This document shows, one piece after another, positions 36,301 through 43,260 of a stretch of DNA of 64,000 nucleotides. Each line of letters begins with the position of its first letter. Position 1 is the stretch's first letter. The stretch spans positions 6,164,970-6,228,969 of the forward strand of contig OY759269.1 of the NCBI GenBank assembly GCA_963662155.1, given 5' to 3'. This DNA is from Lamellibrachia columna. Taxonomy: Eukaryota > Annelida > Polychaeta > Sabellida > Siboglinidae. The notes under the pieces are model-generated. The model had not been told where the DNA came from. It did no database searches and worked only from the letters and a program-made list of their open reading frames with translations. Both the position numbers and the translations under genes were made by a program.

Positions 36301-39300
36301 CATCTTCAGGGCACAGGTTAGTGATGTTGTAGTGTTGTTATTCCCTTCTCTCCTAAGTGTGTGGTCGATCCATCTTCAGGGCCCAGGTTAGTGATGTTGT
36401 AGTGTTGTTATTCCCTTCTCTCCTAAGTGTGTGGTCGATCCATCTTCAGGGCCCAGGTTAGTGATGTTGTAGTGTTGTTATTCCCTTCTCTCCTAAGTGT
36501 GTGGTCGATCCATCTTCAGGGCCCAGGTTAGTGATGTTGTAGTGTTGTTATTCCCTTCTCTCCTAAGTGTGTGGCCGATCCATCTTCAGGGCCCAGGTTA
36601 GTGCTGTTGTAGTGTTGTTATTCCCTTCTCCTAAGTGTGTGGCCGATCCATCTTCAGGGCCCAGGTTAGTGGTATTGTAGTGTTGTTATTCCCTCCTCTC
36701 CTAAGTGTGTGGTTGATCCATCTTCAGGGCCCAGGTCAGTGCTGTTGTAGTGCTGTTATTCCCTTCTCTCCTAAGTGTGTGGTTGATCCATCTTCAGGGC
36801 CCAGGTTAGTGCTGTTGTAGTGTTGTTATTCCCTTCTCCTAAGTGTGTGGCCGATCCATCTTCAGGGCCCAGGTTAGTGATGTTGTAGTGTTGTTATTCC
36901 CTCCTCTCCTAAGTGTGTGGTTGATCCATCTTCAGGGCCCAGGTCAGTGCTGTTGTAGTGCTGTTATTCCCTTCTCTCCTAAGTGTGTGGTTGATCCATC
37001 TTCAGGGCCCAGGTTAGTGATATTGTAGTGTTGTTATTCCCTTCTCTCCTAAGTGTGTGGTCGATCCATCTCAAATCAGTTGCAGTTACTTTTTATTTTT
37101 TATTTCAGTGCACTTCTAAATTGTTTTAATCAATTACAGTTACATGATTATAATTACAATTATATTATACAGGATCAACTGTTGATTCCAAAAGTGTATT
37201 CAGGATTTGTTTATTTTGTGACATGTGCTGCTGAATGTTTTATATATGAATGATAAACTATTGTGTGACGGCAGCTTTGATAGATTTATTCAGGTAAAGT
37301 TCATGATATGACAAAGTACTGTACATGATTAATTGCAGTTGATATAATTGTTTCAGTTACACAAAAAAGAAATAAATCACAATTAGAGCATCATTTCAAA
37401 ACCAGAATTGATTACAAATACTGCTGTTTGCATGTAAATGCTCCCAGTCATGGACACCAGATGACTGTAATTATCTTGGTGTTATTGACATCCCGTGAAG
37501 TCATGACATTTCTGATTGACAGGTGACAGGAGTGGTGACTAACAAGGCAGGGAAGGAGCGGTGGGTGATCCAGGGAACATGGGATGACAAGATCGAGGGA
37601 GCACCGGTGCTCAAGACAAGCGAGTCTTCCCGTGGCAAAGTGCTGTACGAGACAGGGGCTAGCACGGTGATGTGGCAGCGCAACTACCCACCGTAAGGGA
37701 CTGGCTGTGTGGCTAGTGGCATCATTTCTCTATATTCACACTGTGGAACTGTCTATATATGCACTGAGGACTTATGACAGTTAGGGCTGTCTACTTGTAT
37801 CGCTAAGTTGGGGCTCTCTGGCTGCAGAACTAAATTATGGCTTTCTAGGTTGCAGTAGTCAGTTGGGGCTCTTTGGCTGCAGCACTAAATTAGGGCTCTC
37901 TGGCTGCAGCATTCAGTTGGGGCTCTCTGGCTGCAGCAATACATTGGGGCTCTCTGGCTGCAGCAATAAGTTGGGGCTGTTTGGTTGCAACACTAAATTA
38001 GGGCTCTCTGGCTGCAGCATTCAGTTGGGGCTCTCTGGCTGCAGCAATACATTGGGGCTCTCTGGCTGCAGCAATAAGTTGGGGCTTTTTGGCTGCAGCA
38101 CTAAATTAGGGCTCTCTGGCTGCAGCATTCAGTTGGGGCTCTCTGGCTGCAGCAATACATTGGGGCTCTCTGGCTACAGCAATAAGTTGGGGCTTTTTGG
38201 CTGCAGCACTAAATTAGGGCTTTCTGGCTGCAGCACTAACTTAGGGTTCTCTGGCTGCAGCAATACTGGGACCTTCTGGCTTCAGCAATCAGTAATTGGG
38301 GCCCTCTGGCAGCAGCAATCAGTAATTGGGGCTCTCTGGCTGCAGCAATAAGTTGGGGCTCTCTGGCTGCAGCACTAAGTTAAAGCTCTCTGGCTTCAGC
38401 ACTAAGTTAGAGCTCTCTGGCTGCAGCACTAAGTTAGAGCTCTCTGGCTGCAGTACTAAGTTAGGGCTTTCTGGCTGCAGCACTAAGTTAGGGCTCTCTG
38501 GCTGCAGCAATACGTTGGGGTTCTCTGGCTGTATCACTAAATTAGGGCTGTCTGGCTACAGCACTAAGTTACGGCTCTCTGGCTGCAGCAATACACTGGG
38601 GCTCTCTGGCTGCAGCAATACGTTGGGGCTCTTTGGCTGCAACTGTACATTTTTGGAGCTCTCTGACTGCAGCAATACGTTGGGGCTCTTTGGCTGCAGC
38701 AATACACTGGGGCTCTCTGGCTGCAGTAATAAGTTAGGGCTCTGTTTACAGAACTATGTTAGGGCTCCCAGTTTGCAGCAATAAGTTGGGACTCTATTTA
38801 CAGCACTAAGTTAAGGTTCTTCTTTTGCAGAACCAAGTTAGATCTCTCTGCCTACAGCTCAAAGTTAGGGCTCTCTGCTTGCATTACTGAGTTAGAGCTG
38901 TCTACTTGCATCACTAACACACAGCTCTCTACTTGCATCACTAACACACAGCCCCCTACTTGCATCACTAACACACAGCCCCCTACTTGCAGGCCTGAGT
39001 TAGAGAAGTGCTACTGCTTCACGGAGTTTGCGGTGAGCCTGAATGAGCCGGAGGAGGGGATGGCCCCCACGGACAGCCGTCTGCGCCCCGATCAGCGCCT
39101 CATGGAGGAGGGCAGTTGGGACGAGGCGAACGAGGTCAAACTGAAGCTAGAGGAGAAACAACGGCAGAAGCGCCGGGAGAGGGAGCAGGAGGCAAACCAG
39201 GCTGCAGAGGAAGGTGGGAAGGATAGCGAGTTGGGATAGGGATTTGATTGTTTTTTATAATAATATTAAATAATTTTGGTTCTTTTAGACTTTTGTGCTG

Positions 39301-42206
39301 TACATATCAATGCATTCTTGATCAATAAAAATGCACATATTTATGCTTGTAAACCAATATTTAAAAAATATGTATAATTTAGTATTATCTAATTTAAATC
39401 TAGTAAAAAATTAAATACAGTATACTTAATGACACACATAAAATAATAAAAAAAATTATATTTAACATTGGAAAATGTAAATAGTAATAAAATAATAACT
39501 TAGAAACATGTTTAATATATATTTTTCTATGCAATCATAACATTGAATAAAAGTACAATTTGTACAACAGATTTGTTAAAATTATATGCGTATATTTTTA
39601 GTCAGAAAATATTTTAAATAAGCTAAGAATCCTATATCAAATGTAAGGATTACTAGAACAAAGTTACTTATTAAAACAGTGTCTAAATATGGTATTACCG
39701 TAAATTCTCAATTTGTAGCCACGGCTTCAATTACAATAGTGTGTAGCCGAATTGATGATGACGGCAAAGTTGGGGTGTGGCTTTAAATATAGTAATTTGA
39801 CAAAAAAATTGCAAAAGTTGACTCATTTGGTTGTCAGTAGTAACGGCTATTGCTGCGATAAATAACGGTTTATAATCAATGAAAAACCGAAGTCGGATGC
39901 ATCAGTAAAACATTGTATTACAATTGCCACTGGTGCATAACAAATAATTACATAAAACATAAAAACCCGTGTCCGTAGTGTTCAAAAACTATGATCAAAC
40001 ATCAAATCATGTCAGTTAAAATACTTCAAAATCACTTTCATCGTCGCTGTCAAAAAGAGCTGCCGGTACAGGCATGGCGGCGTCATCCCACGTATCCGTG
40101 TCGGTATCGCTGACCGTGGCCGCATGCACCGGCAAACATCTTCGAACATAATGTCGTCTGTTCCATTGTTGGAGATGCCGCACTTCTTGTAGCTGTATTC
40201 AATCATGGCGGATGGAATCGCACCCCATGCCTTCACGAGTCATTGTACAAGAATGGGCGATTGCTGCTAATGTCAAGCGGCTGTACTGGTGGCGTCAGAC
40301 TGCCGGGAATTACAGCAACATCGATGTTGTGCATGGTTTCAGGTTTTGATGTTTTAAGCTGCGTTACTTTTATGAGGAGCTCCAAGCTTGCTGGCTTCGT
40401 CCGATTGTCAAAGCAACACCACTACCAGGGCCTCGTTGGAGTTAATTACATTTACTCTGGTACAAGATACGGTGTTATAATCCCACGCACCTGGTATTCT
40501 ATGCAAGTGGTCTCGTTAACGCGCGCCAGTAAACTGTATGCGAACTAGACCAATCTGTCAATCAGTAGTTCTGAGAATAACGGTCACGCCTTGCCGATTA
40601 TATTGCCATTCCGTCATTGGAGACAATTGTTTTATAATCCCCTCAAAAGTTGTGTGAAGTCAGCAGTGCACAACCCCAGAAACAACACGAGAGTGAATAA
40701 ATAATGTCCAGGCTTGTTGAAGTGAATGTGCTAACATTTGATCAAATACTTGTGAGTACCAGGGCAGTAGGCCAACGATGACACAACAACAACAGGAACT
40801 TTCCAAGAAATAGGTATAACCTCAATATTCGTTCTCACGAGCTGCAGCCGGCTGATCGAGACGTCCAGTTATTACATAGTTACCGGCTGTCACTCAAACA
40901 CCTTTGAAGTTGAAACAGCTGGCACAACGACAGACAGACCCCAAGTAGTCTTTTTAATCTGGTGCAATACATGCACCGTTATACATGGTTCTACATAAAA
41001 CGTCATACAAACAAAACTTCTCAACATATTTGAATAATTTTAGCTTTATTGTATAGCCAACATGTATGGCTACATTTCTCCCACTGGGTGTATGGACATT
41101 CAGCCACCCAGTTATCTGGTAGCACGGTGATATTTGTTCAACTTTGTGTTCCATTTTGACTAAATTCACGTAGTAATATTCCCATGATTATATAATGTGG
41201 TGTATTTATTATCACTGCATTACATTAGACTCTTAACAATAAAATTATACCTCATTCATTCGTTTATGATAATTATTAATAGTTATAACTTTTTGCAGAG
41301 CCCATTAAAATTTTTCCTAATTGTGTGCGCTACGGAAATTCGTCACACAAAGCGTTTAAAACAGTCTTGGCTCAAAGTCCGGGTGTGGCTTTAAATAGGG
41401 TTTTTACCTGCAACAAACGGTGTGGAGGAAAGTTGGGGTGCGGCTACAAATAGAGAATATACAGTATATGTTGTGTGTTGTCATCTGATACCATTAAGGA
41501 CTATAACCAGTATTAAAAAGTGTATTTACTTTTAATGCTTGGAGAATATTAATAATGTTCCAAGTGGACAAGGAAGCCATTTGCTCATCAAGAGTAAAAA
41601 AATGTCATCTGTGTGTTGAATTATAATTCTAAGTTGTAGTTCAATAAAATATGTTTGGGCTGTCAAGATGTTAGGATAGCTATTGTTCATGCTATATAAC
41701 ATAGTTCATGCTATATACATGTAACATGATTTTACTGTATAAATTATCTGTGTACCTTTAGCAGTACTTGTTCTTAGAGAGGACAATAAATTTATGTAAC
41801 AATTTATCTACAGATATTTTTTATTCTAGCAGCATGAATATGTTTAAAAACAAAATTGACAAATATCTCAGGGCGGGTTACACATTGATGAACAATTGTT
41901 GGACCCTCGATAAGCCAGTGGCTTCCTTCTCCACTTGCCATCTGGGCCTTTTGTCTTGGATGGCAGTCTTGTTAAATCTTGTCTTATTAAAGACGGACAG
42001 TTTGAGTCGAGAAAGAATTTGGTGTGATTGAGCTAACTGTTACATGTTGTCTCCCAACAGGTCGTGAATACGTCAGTTATGAACCGAAGTGGTTTCGCAA
42101 GGAGACCGACCCCCAGACAGGGAACCTAGTTCACATCTACACCGGGGAGTACTGGCAGAGCAAGGAGGCAGCAAAGTGGGACCGGTGTCCTGACATCTTC
42201 TTATGA
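19849..42206 (+). CDS. OSBP: Oxysterol-binding protein (OSBP), 3' part of gene, partial at 5' end
   Basis: OSBP exchanges cholesterol for PI4P at ER-Golgi/late-endosome contact sites, binding VAP proteins through an FFAT motif. That is known for the family. Seen here: exons at 19849-20096, 26904-27117, 30423-30516, 31237-31357, 32252-32476, 32939-33184, 33679-33796 or 33831-33948, 35136-35335, 37523-37692, 38993-39213 and 42061-42206 join in one frame, giving 666 residues plus a partial first codon. Order: coiled coil (about residues 1-140, NERATLFRITSNAMIN, LEEVVEQLAKQHDSLEK), FFAT DDFYDALD (about 162-169), NYSINLWSIMKN, then the ORD with KPFNPLLGETYE, EQ|VSHHPP, YTWRKVTTTVHNIIVG, DSRLRPDQRLMEEG, ending CPDIFL. 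The long coiled coil favours OSBP/ORP4 over other ORPs. The PH-domain exons are absent and presumed upstream. Introns are crowded with arrays and transposons. Confidence 0.95.
20097..21405 (+). repeat. Array of copies of the OSBP exon A 5' splice site
   Basis: Exon A ends atcaat|gtaagtcattctgtgt. The following 1.3 kb consists of more than 40 copies, about 27 bp each, of 'tcaatgtaagtcattccgtg' plus 'tagttata'. Most units carry a full GTAAGT donor in the same local context as the real one. Variants include 'agtgtaagtc' and 'aatgtaagcc'. Confidence 0.93.
21406..22799. other. Intron sequence without further recognised features
   Basis: Part of the 6.8-kb OSBP intron A-B. A short duplicated phrase occurs at 21660-21690 ('ttggtgcttcaattg'), and a TE-like phrase 'gcagggggcatggccc' at about 22080. 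No exon seen between exons A and B. Confidence 0.45.
22800..23265. repeat. Unclassified interspersed repeat, copy 3
   Basis: 'gatagatcattattttactt', 'tgctggtgattttgagga' and 'tgcagactatgac' match the copies at 12.4-12.7 and 14.1-14.4 kb. No coding content. Confidence 0.5.
23277..24262. repeat. 39/41-bp minisatellite with two unit types, about 24 copies
   Basis: Core 'ccctctctttactgggctgt' plus 'tcttgtgt' is followed by either 'gagagaaacaa' (39-bp unit) or 'atcagctaaacaa' (41-bp unit). The last units change to 'gcagcagctaaacaa'. The 39-bp units are in frame (CERNNPLFTGLFL) but the 41-bp ones shift it, so it is not a protein repeat. It lies in OSBP intron A-B. Confidence 0.93.
24319..24352. 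repeat. (GTGC)n microsatellite
   Basis: About eight near-perfect cgtg units occur just after the 39/41-bp array, within OSBP intron A-B. Confidence 0.9.
24630..25205. repeat. 70-bp minisatellite, about 8 copies
   Basis: The unit contains 'gcattagtgtctagtgggct', 'ggatatattgtaaatatgtt' and 'ggtaaaattactgtgatgct'. It lies in OSBP intron A-B. Confidence 0.93.
26051..26105. repeat. Perfect 24-bp hairpin with 7-nt loop
   Basis: The left arm ATTGCCAATTCAAAATCACA plus CACC (26051-26074) is exactly complementary to 26082-26105, around loop TGTCACT. It lies within OSBP intron A-B, so it would fold in the pre-mRNA. Confidence 0.92.
26162..26192. repeat. Perfect 12-bp hairpin with 7-nt loop
   Basis: GCCTATGGCTTA and TAAGCCATAGGC flank the loop CTTGACT. 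It sits 57 nt downstream of the 24-bp hairpin and has the same loop length. Confidence 0.9.
26904..27117 (+). CDS. OSBP: OSBP exon B (coiled coil, second part)
   Basis: Acceptor gttgcag|GCA, donor ACTA|gtgagt; 71 codons plus one base. It continues AMIN|ACHDYLELAQVQGKRWE and LRLEEVVEQLAKQHDSLEKQ, a heptad-rich segment found in OSBP. It ends in a low-complexity linker (NNSKSEGINLNNTS). Confidence 0.95.
27118..27717. other. Intron sequence without recognised features
   Basis: Start of OSBP intron B-C. No exon or element recognised before the transposon at 27720. Confidence 0.45.
27720..28965. mobile_element. Non-autonomous DNA transposon with perfect 24-bp TIRs and TA target site
   Basis: CAGTAGTACCTGCCTTCAAC plus GGAC at 27720-27743 is an exact inverted match to 28942-28965. 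TA flanks both sides (27718-27719 and 28966-28967). Subterminal motifs 'gatgaggggacac' occur near both ends. The interior, about 27990-28860, matches the interior of the element at 885-2202 in the opposite orientation, although the two elements have different termini. There is no transposase ORF. CAGT...TA termini suggest the Tc1/mariner-pogo superfamily. It is inserted in OSBP intron B-C. Confidence 0.88.
29163..30422 (+). repeat. 28-bp minisatellite, exactly 45 units, ending at the OSBP exon C acceptor
   Basis: 1260 bp = 45 x 28 with no length variation. The unit reads gtttgtatccagtg, then GC or TC, then 'tgtttgttgcag' or 'tgcttgttgcag'. The last unit's 'ttgcag' is the acceptor of exon C. 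Each boundary reads ttgcag|gtttgt, an acceptor followed directly by a donor-like GT. All three forward frames are open because the unit has no stops and three units make 84 nt. Confidence 0.96.
30423..30516 (+). CDS. OSBP: OSBP exon C (FFAT motif)
   Basis: The acceptor is the end of the 28-bp array and the donor is CACAA|gtaagt. It encodes SEEDFGEDDFYDALDDHEEF. An acidic tract plus FYDAL fits the FFAT consensus (E-F-F-D-A-x-E, with Y accepted at position 3, as in several ORPs) that binds the MSP domain of VAP in the ER membrane. Position 1 is D instead of E, a conservative change. Confidence 0.93.
30697..31105. repeat. 20-bp G-rich minisatellite, about 20 copies
   Basis: The unit is 'caatgaagggtgagatgggg', alternating with 'caaccaagtgtgagatgggg'. 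Each unit contains agg|gtgaga, a 5'-splice-site-like word. It lies in intron C-D, just before exon D. Confidence 0.92.
31237..31357 (+). CDS. OSBP: OSBP exon D (Ser/Thr-rich linker)
   Basis: Acceptor ctttcag|ACG, donor CTGAAG|gtaagc; one base plus 40 codons. It encodes RTPSELSTDSFGSTPMPM and YETSSTDSDGELK. This is a Ser/Thr/acidic linker between FFAT and ORD, where OSBP family proteins are phosphorylated. It is flanked by a G-rich array upstream and a C-rich tract downstream. Confidence 0.88.
31360..31737. repeat. CT-rich degenerate tandem repeat
   Basis: Repeats of 'cccctcctctgcccctcctc' and 'ccacccctcctctgcccctc' start directly after the donor of exon D. The strand is almost entirely pyrimidine over about 370 nt. 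Confidence 0.88.
32040..32250 (-). mobile_element. Retrotransposon RT C-terminal fragment abutting exon E acceptor
   Basis: Minus-strand frames read CNIDRNILFSIKKE, KKGDGIVHGTKLWNSL and FNNVKAYYRRQLLESY. This matches the end of non-LTR RTs (G.kLWNSLp, F...ll). It lies antisense in OSBP intron D-E and reaches the acceptor of exon E. Confidence 0.6.
32252..32476 (+). CDS. OSBP: OSBP exon E (linker and start of ORD)
   Basis: Acceptor attgacag|ACG, donor ATGCCT|gtgagt; 75 codons. The second half reads RRKNIPERPNYSINLWSIMK and SIGRDLSKIPMP, the start of the ORD in OSBP. The first ~45 residues are a variable, basic Ser-rich linker, so the exact acceptor is less certain than the donor. Confidence 0.92.
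32477..32938. other. OSBP intron E-F
   Basis: 462-nt intron without recognised elements. Confidence 0.6.
32939..33184 (+). CDS. OSBP: OSBP exon F (ORD core)
   Basis: Acceptor attgcag|GTA, donor GAACAG|gttcgt; 82 codons. It encodes VNFSEPLSFLQRLTEDNEYA, AAYTVSSYSTT and KPFNPLLGETYECDR and ends with EQ, the first two residues of the EQVSHHPP family signature. Confidence 0.96.
33679..33796 (+). CDS. OSBP: OSBP exon G1 (VSHHPP exon, alternative copy 1)
   Basis: Acceptor gttacag|GTG, donor ATTAA|gtaagt; 118 nt. It encodes VSHHPPMVAMHTEAKDWTLW and FRGRFLQIIPL. The two His contact the PI4P headgroup in this family. It is 110/118 identical to G2, with L, S, R, F and (across the junction) S where G2 has S, T, K, Y and G. 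Both copies are open with intact sites. Because 118 is not a multiple of 3, including both would shift the frame. Confidence 0.85.
33831..33948 (+). CDS. OSBP: OSBP exon G2 (VSHHPP exon, alternative copy 2)
   Basis: Acceptor gttacag|GTG, donor ATTAG|gtaagt; 118 nt. It encodes VSHHPPMVAMHTEAKDWTSW and FRGKYLQIIPL, and the junction codon gives Gly. FRGKYL and PLG are the usual family residues, so G2 looks like the ancestral form. Only 34 nt separate it from G1. Confidence 0.93.
33949..35135. other. OSBP intron G-H with transposon remnants
   Basis: About 34470-34580 is a third, partial copy of the element family at 885-2202 and 27720-28965 ('ggcagcagaaaatcagggtc'). An RT fragment lies at 34690-35010. 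Nothing else recognised. Confidence 0.55.
34690..35010 (-). mobile_element. Non-LTR retrotransposon RT C-terminal fragment
   Basis: The minus-strand frame reads TTILRPILLFDSKCWSLTK, LESRINAADMKAVQMT, TKWDRRRNDHLYRDSKI and KLAWSCDEKRR. This is the usual LLYGSExWTLTK / R...AEM...R / T..DR.RN / KL.W.GH order at the RT end. A 13-codon in-frame duplication (NAADMKAVQMTxGA twice) is present. Confidence 0.65.
35136..35335 (+). CDS. OSBP: OSBP exon H (ORD)
   Basis: Acceptor tttgcag|GT, donor GGAAG|gtgaga; two bases plus 66 codons. It encodes HYTWRKVTTTVHNIIVGRLW, NHKNGDKCHMKYLPYSYFSR and ETPRK, an ORD beta-barrel segment strongly conserved in OSBPs. Confidence 0.96.
35605..37072. repeat. 70-bp minisatellite, about 21 copies
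   Basis: The unit contains 'ttcccttctctcctaagtgt', 'gtggtcgatccatcttcagg' and 'gcccaggttagtg'. Copies vary at 'gtgctactgt' / 'gtgatgttgt'. Each unit holds a pyrimidine tract, cttcag, seven bases, then gttagt. It fills OSBP intron H-I. Confidence 0.94.
37523..37692 (+). CDS. OSBP: OSBP exon I (ORD)
   Basis: Acceptor attgacag|GTG, donor CCACC|gtaagg; 56 codons plus two bases. It encodes VTGVVTNKAGKERWVIQGTW and GKVLYETGASTVMWQRNYPP, corresponding to the GTWDEKM...LWKRN region of OSBP. Confidence 0.95.
37770..38992 (+). repeat. ~29-bp minisatellite with splice-acceptor-like units before OSBP exon J
   Basis: About 40 units of 'ggggctctctggctgcag' followed by 'caataagtt' or 'cactaagttaga'. Toward the right end it drifts to 'ctacttgcatcactaac' and 'ttgcattactgagttagag'. 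The true junction is 'ctacttgcag|gcctgagttagag', so the unit resembles the intron end plus the exon start. Forward frames stay open through stretches of it. Confidence 0.88.
38993..39213 (+). CDS. OSBP: OSBP exon J (ORD C-terminal part)
   Basis: Acceptor cttgcag|G, donor GGAAG|gtggga; one base, 73 codons, one base. It encodes CYCFTEFAVSLNEPEEGMAP, TDSRLRPDQRLMEEGSWDEA and a basic/acidic helix, KLKLEEKQRQKRREREQEA, matching the OSBP C-terminal helices. Confidence 0.96.
39214..39696. other. Intron sequence, AT-rich
   Basis: Start of OSBP intron J-K, AT-rich with no recognised feature before the transposon. Confidence 0.5.
39697..41466 (-). mobile_element. Degenerate pogo/Tigger-like DNA transposon with TIRs
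   Basis: TA|CCGTAAATTCTCAATTTG at 39699 pairs with the inverted TA|CTGTATATTCTCTATTTG ending at 41464. TA flanks and subterminal 'gttggggtgtggcttt' motifs are present at both ends. On the minus strand, 40550-40010 keeps pieces of a DDE transposase: NIDVAVIPGSLTPPVQPLDI (about 40325-40265) and KAWGAIPSAMIEYSYKKCGI (about 40235-40175). These resemble the conserved C-terminal part of Tigger/jerky transposases. Frames are broken, so it is inactive. It is inserted antisense in OSBP intron J-K. Confidence 0.82.
41765..42003 (+). mobile_element. 5'-truncated CR1-like LINE 3' end
   Basis: It reads RTINLCNNLS, NMFKNKIDKYLRAGYT and then the shared 3' tail ('ttgttggaccctcgataagc'). It lies in OSBP intron J-K and ends about 57 nt before exon K. 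Confidence 0.75.
42061..42206 (+). CDS. OSBP: OSBP exon K (C-terminus and stop)
   Basis: Acceptor cccaacag|GT; two bases, 47 codons and TGA at 42204-42206. It encodes KWFRKETDPQTGNLVHIYTG, EYWQSKEAAKWDRCPDIFL, the canonical OSBP C-terminus (compare GEYWECKE...CPDIF). Confidence 0.96.
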
Positions 42207-43260
42207 CCATCACCGCGTGTCTAGACTGGTTTCTTTCTTACTGACAATGTGGCGCTGGTGACCATCATCATCTTTATTTCCAGCGCAGACTATCACTGCC
42301 AATGATGAACAGAAGTCTGAAGAGTTTGGCAGACGAATGCAGATGTGTTGCCCCTATGAAGCATGTCCATGGTGACTATTAGAGACGTGCCAATTGTTTT
42401 GTTTGCGCCATGCTGATCAGCGCACCGACGAGAGCGACCAAACAATGCCACGTGACTGCCCAACAACGGTCTGGCAGTAGGCTGGCGCACACGTATGTGA
42501 TACAGTGTACTGCTGCATGGTGGCAGCACTGGTCACACATCTCGGATACAACAGCGACTGACTGACTGACTATTTAAGATCATCGTTAGTGATCCAGACG
42601 CACGTTCGCAGCACACGGCTGGACTTCACTGTATGGTGTGGCTCAGTAGACACGTACTGCATAATTGTACATAACTTTTCACTCCAAGTCATATAGCTGT
42701 TGCTTTCATATCAACGCTTGGAGTGCCATGTGTCAAGTCGACCATGTCGGTCGGCACTGCACGTATGGACGATATGTCGCAAGTTACATGTGTCACAGAT
42801 GATAGTTATGTAACAAAAAAAAGGAGCGGTATGTCACAAAATACTTGGAATGGTTTGTCGCCAATTTTTTTTCAAAATCGAAAGGATGGGTAAATCTGTC
42901 GGCATGTGGTGGAATATCTTCTAAATATATTGTTTAATGTTTATTAATTTATATAGCACCAAATCTATACAACGGTATTCTTTGGTGCTGTACATGTTAA
43001 TAATAAAAATAATGATACATAAAACAATTATGGTGATAGGATAAAAAATACATCATCAAATCCAGTAAAAAAAATATATTTATATAGGTCTGTTACAAAT
43101 CTGAATTAAAACTGGAGATGGAATTGTGTATTGGGGACAGTGAAAATAGGCTCGAAATATCAAGTAGCCTAATCAATTGTTATGATAAACGCTCTTATTT
43201 AATTGCAAACATTTATTAATTAACACTCTTATTAACTGCTAAACTGAATAAACGTGTGCA
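42207..43260 (+). other. OSBP: Probable OSBP 3' UTR
   Basis: No coding sequence. Candidate polyadenylation signals AATAAA occur at 43012-43017 and 43247-43252, and either could end the transcript. Transcript evidence is needed to choose. Confidence 0.35.

Noticed and set aside
37863..38784. Repeated LGLSGCS open frames
   Set aside because: They are translations of the 29-bp intronic array before OSBP exon J.
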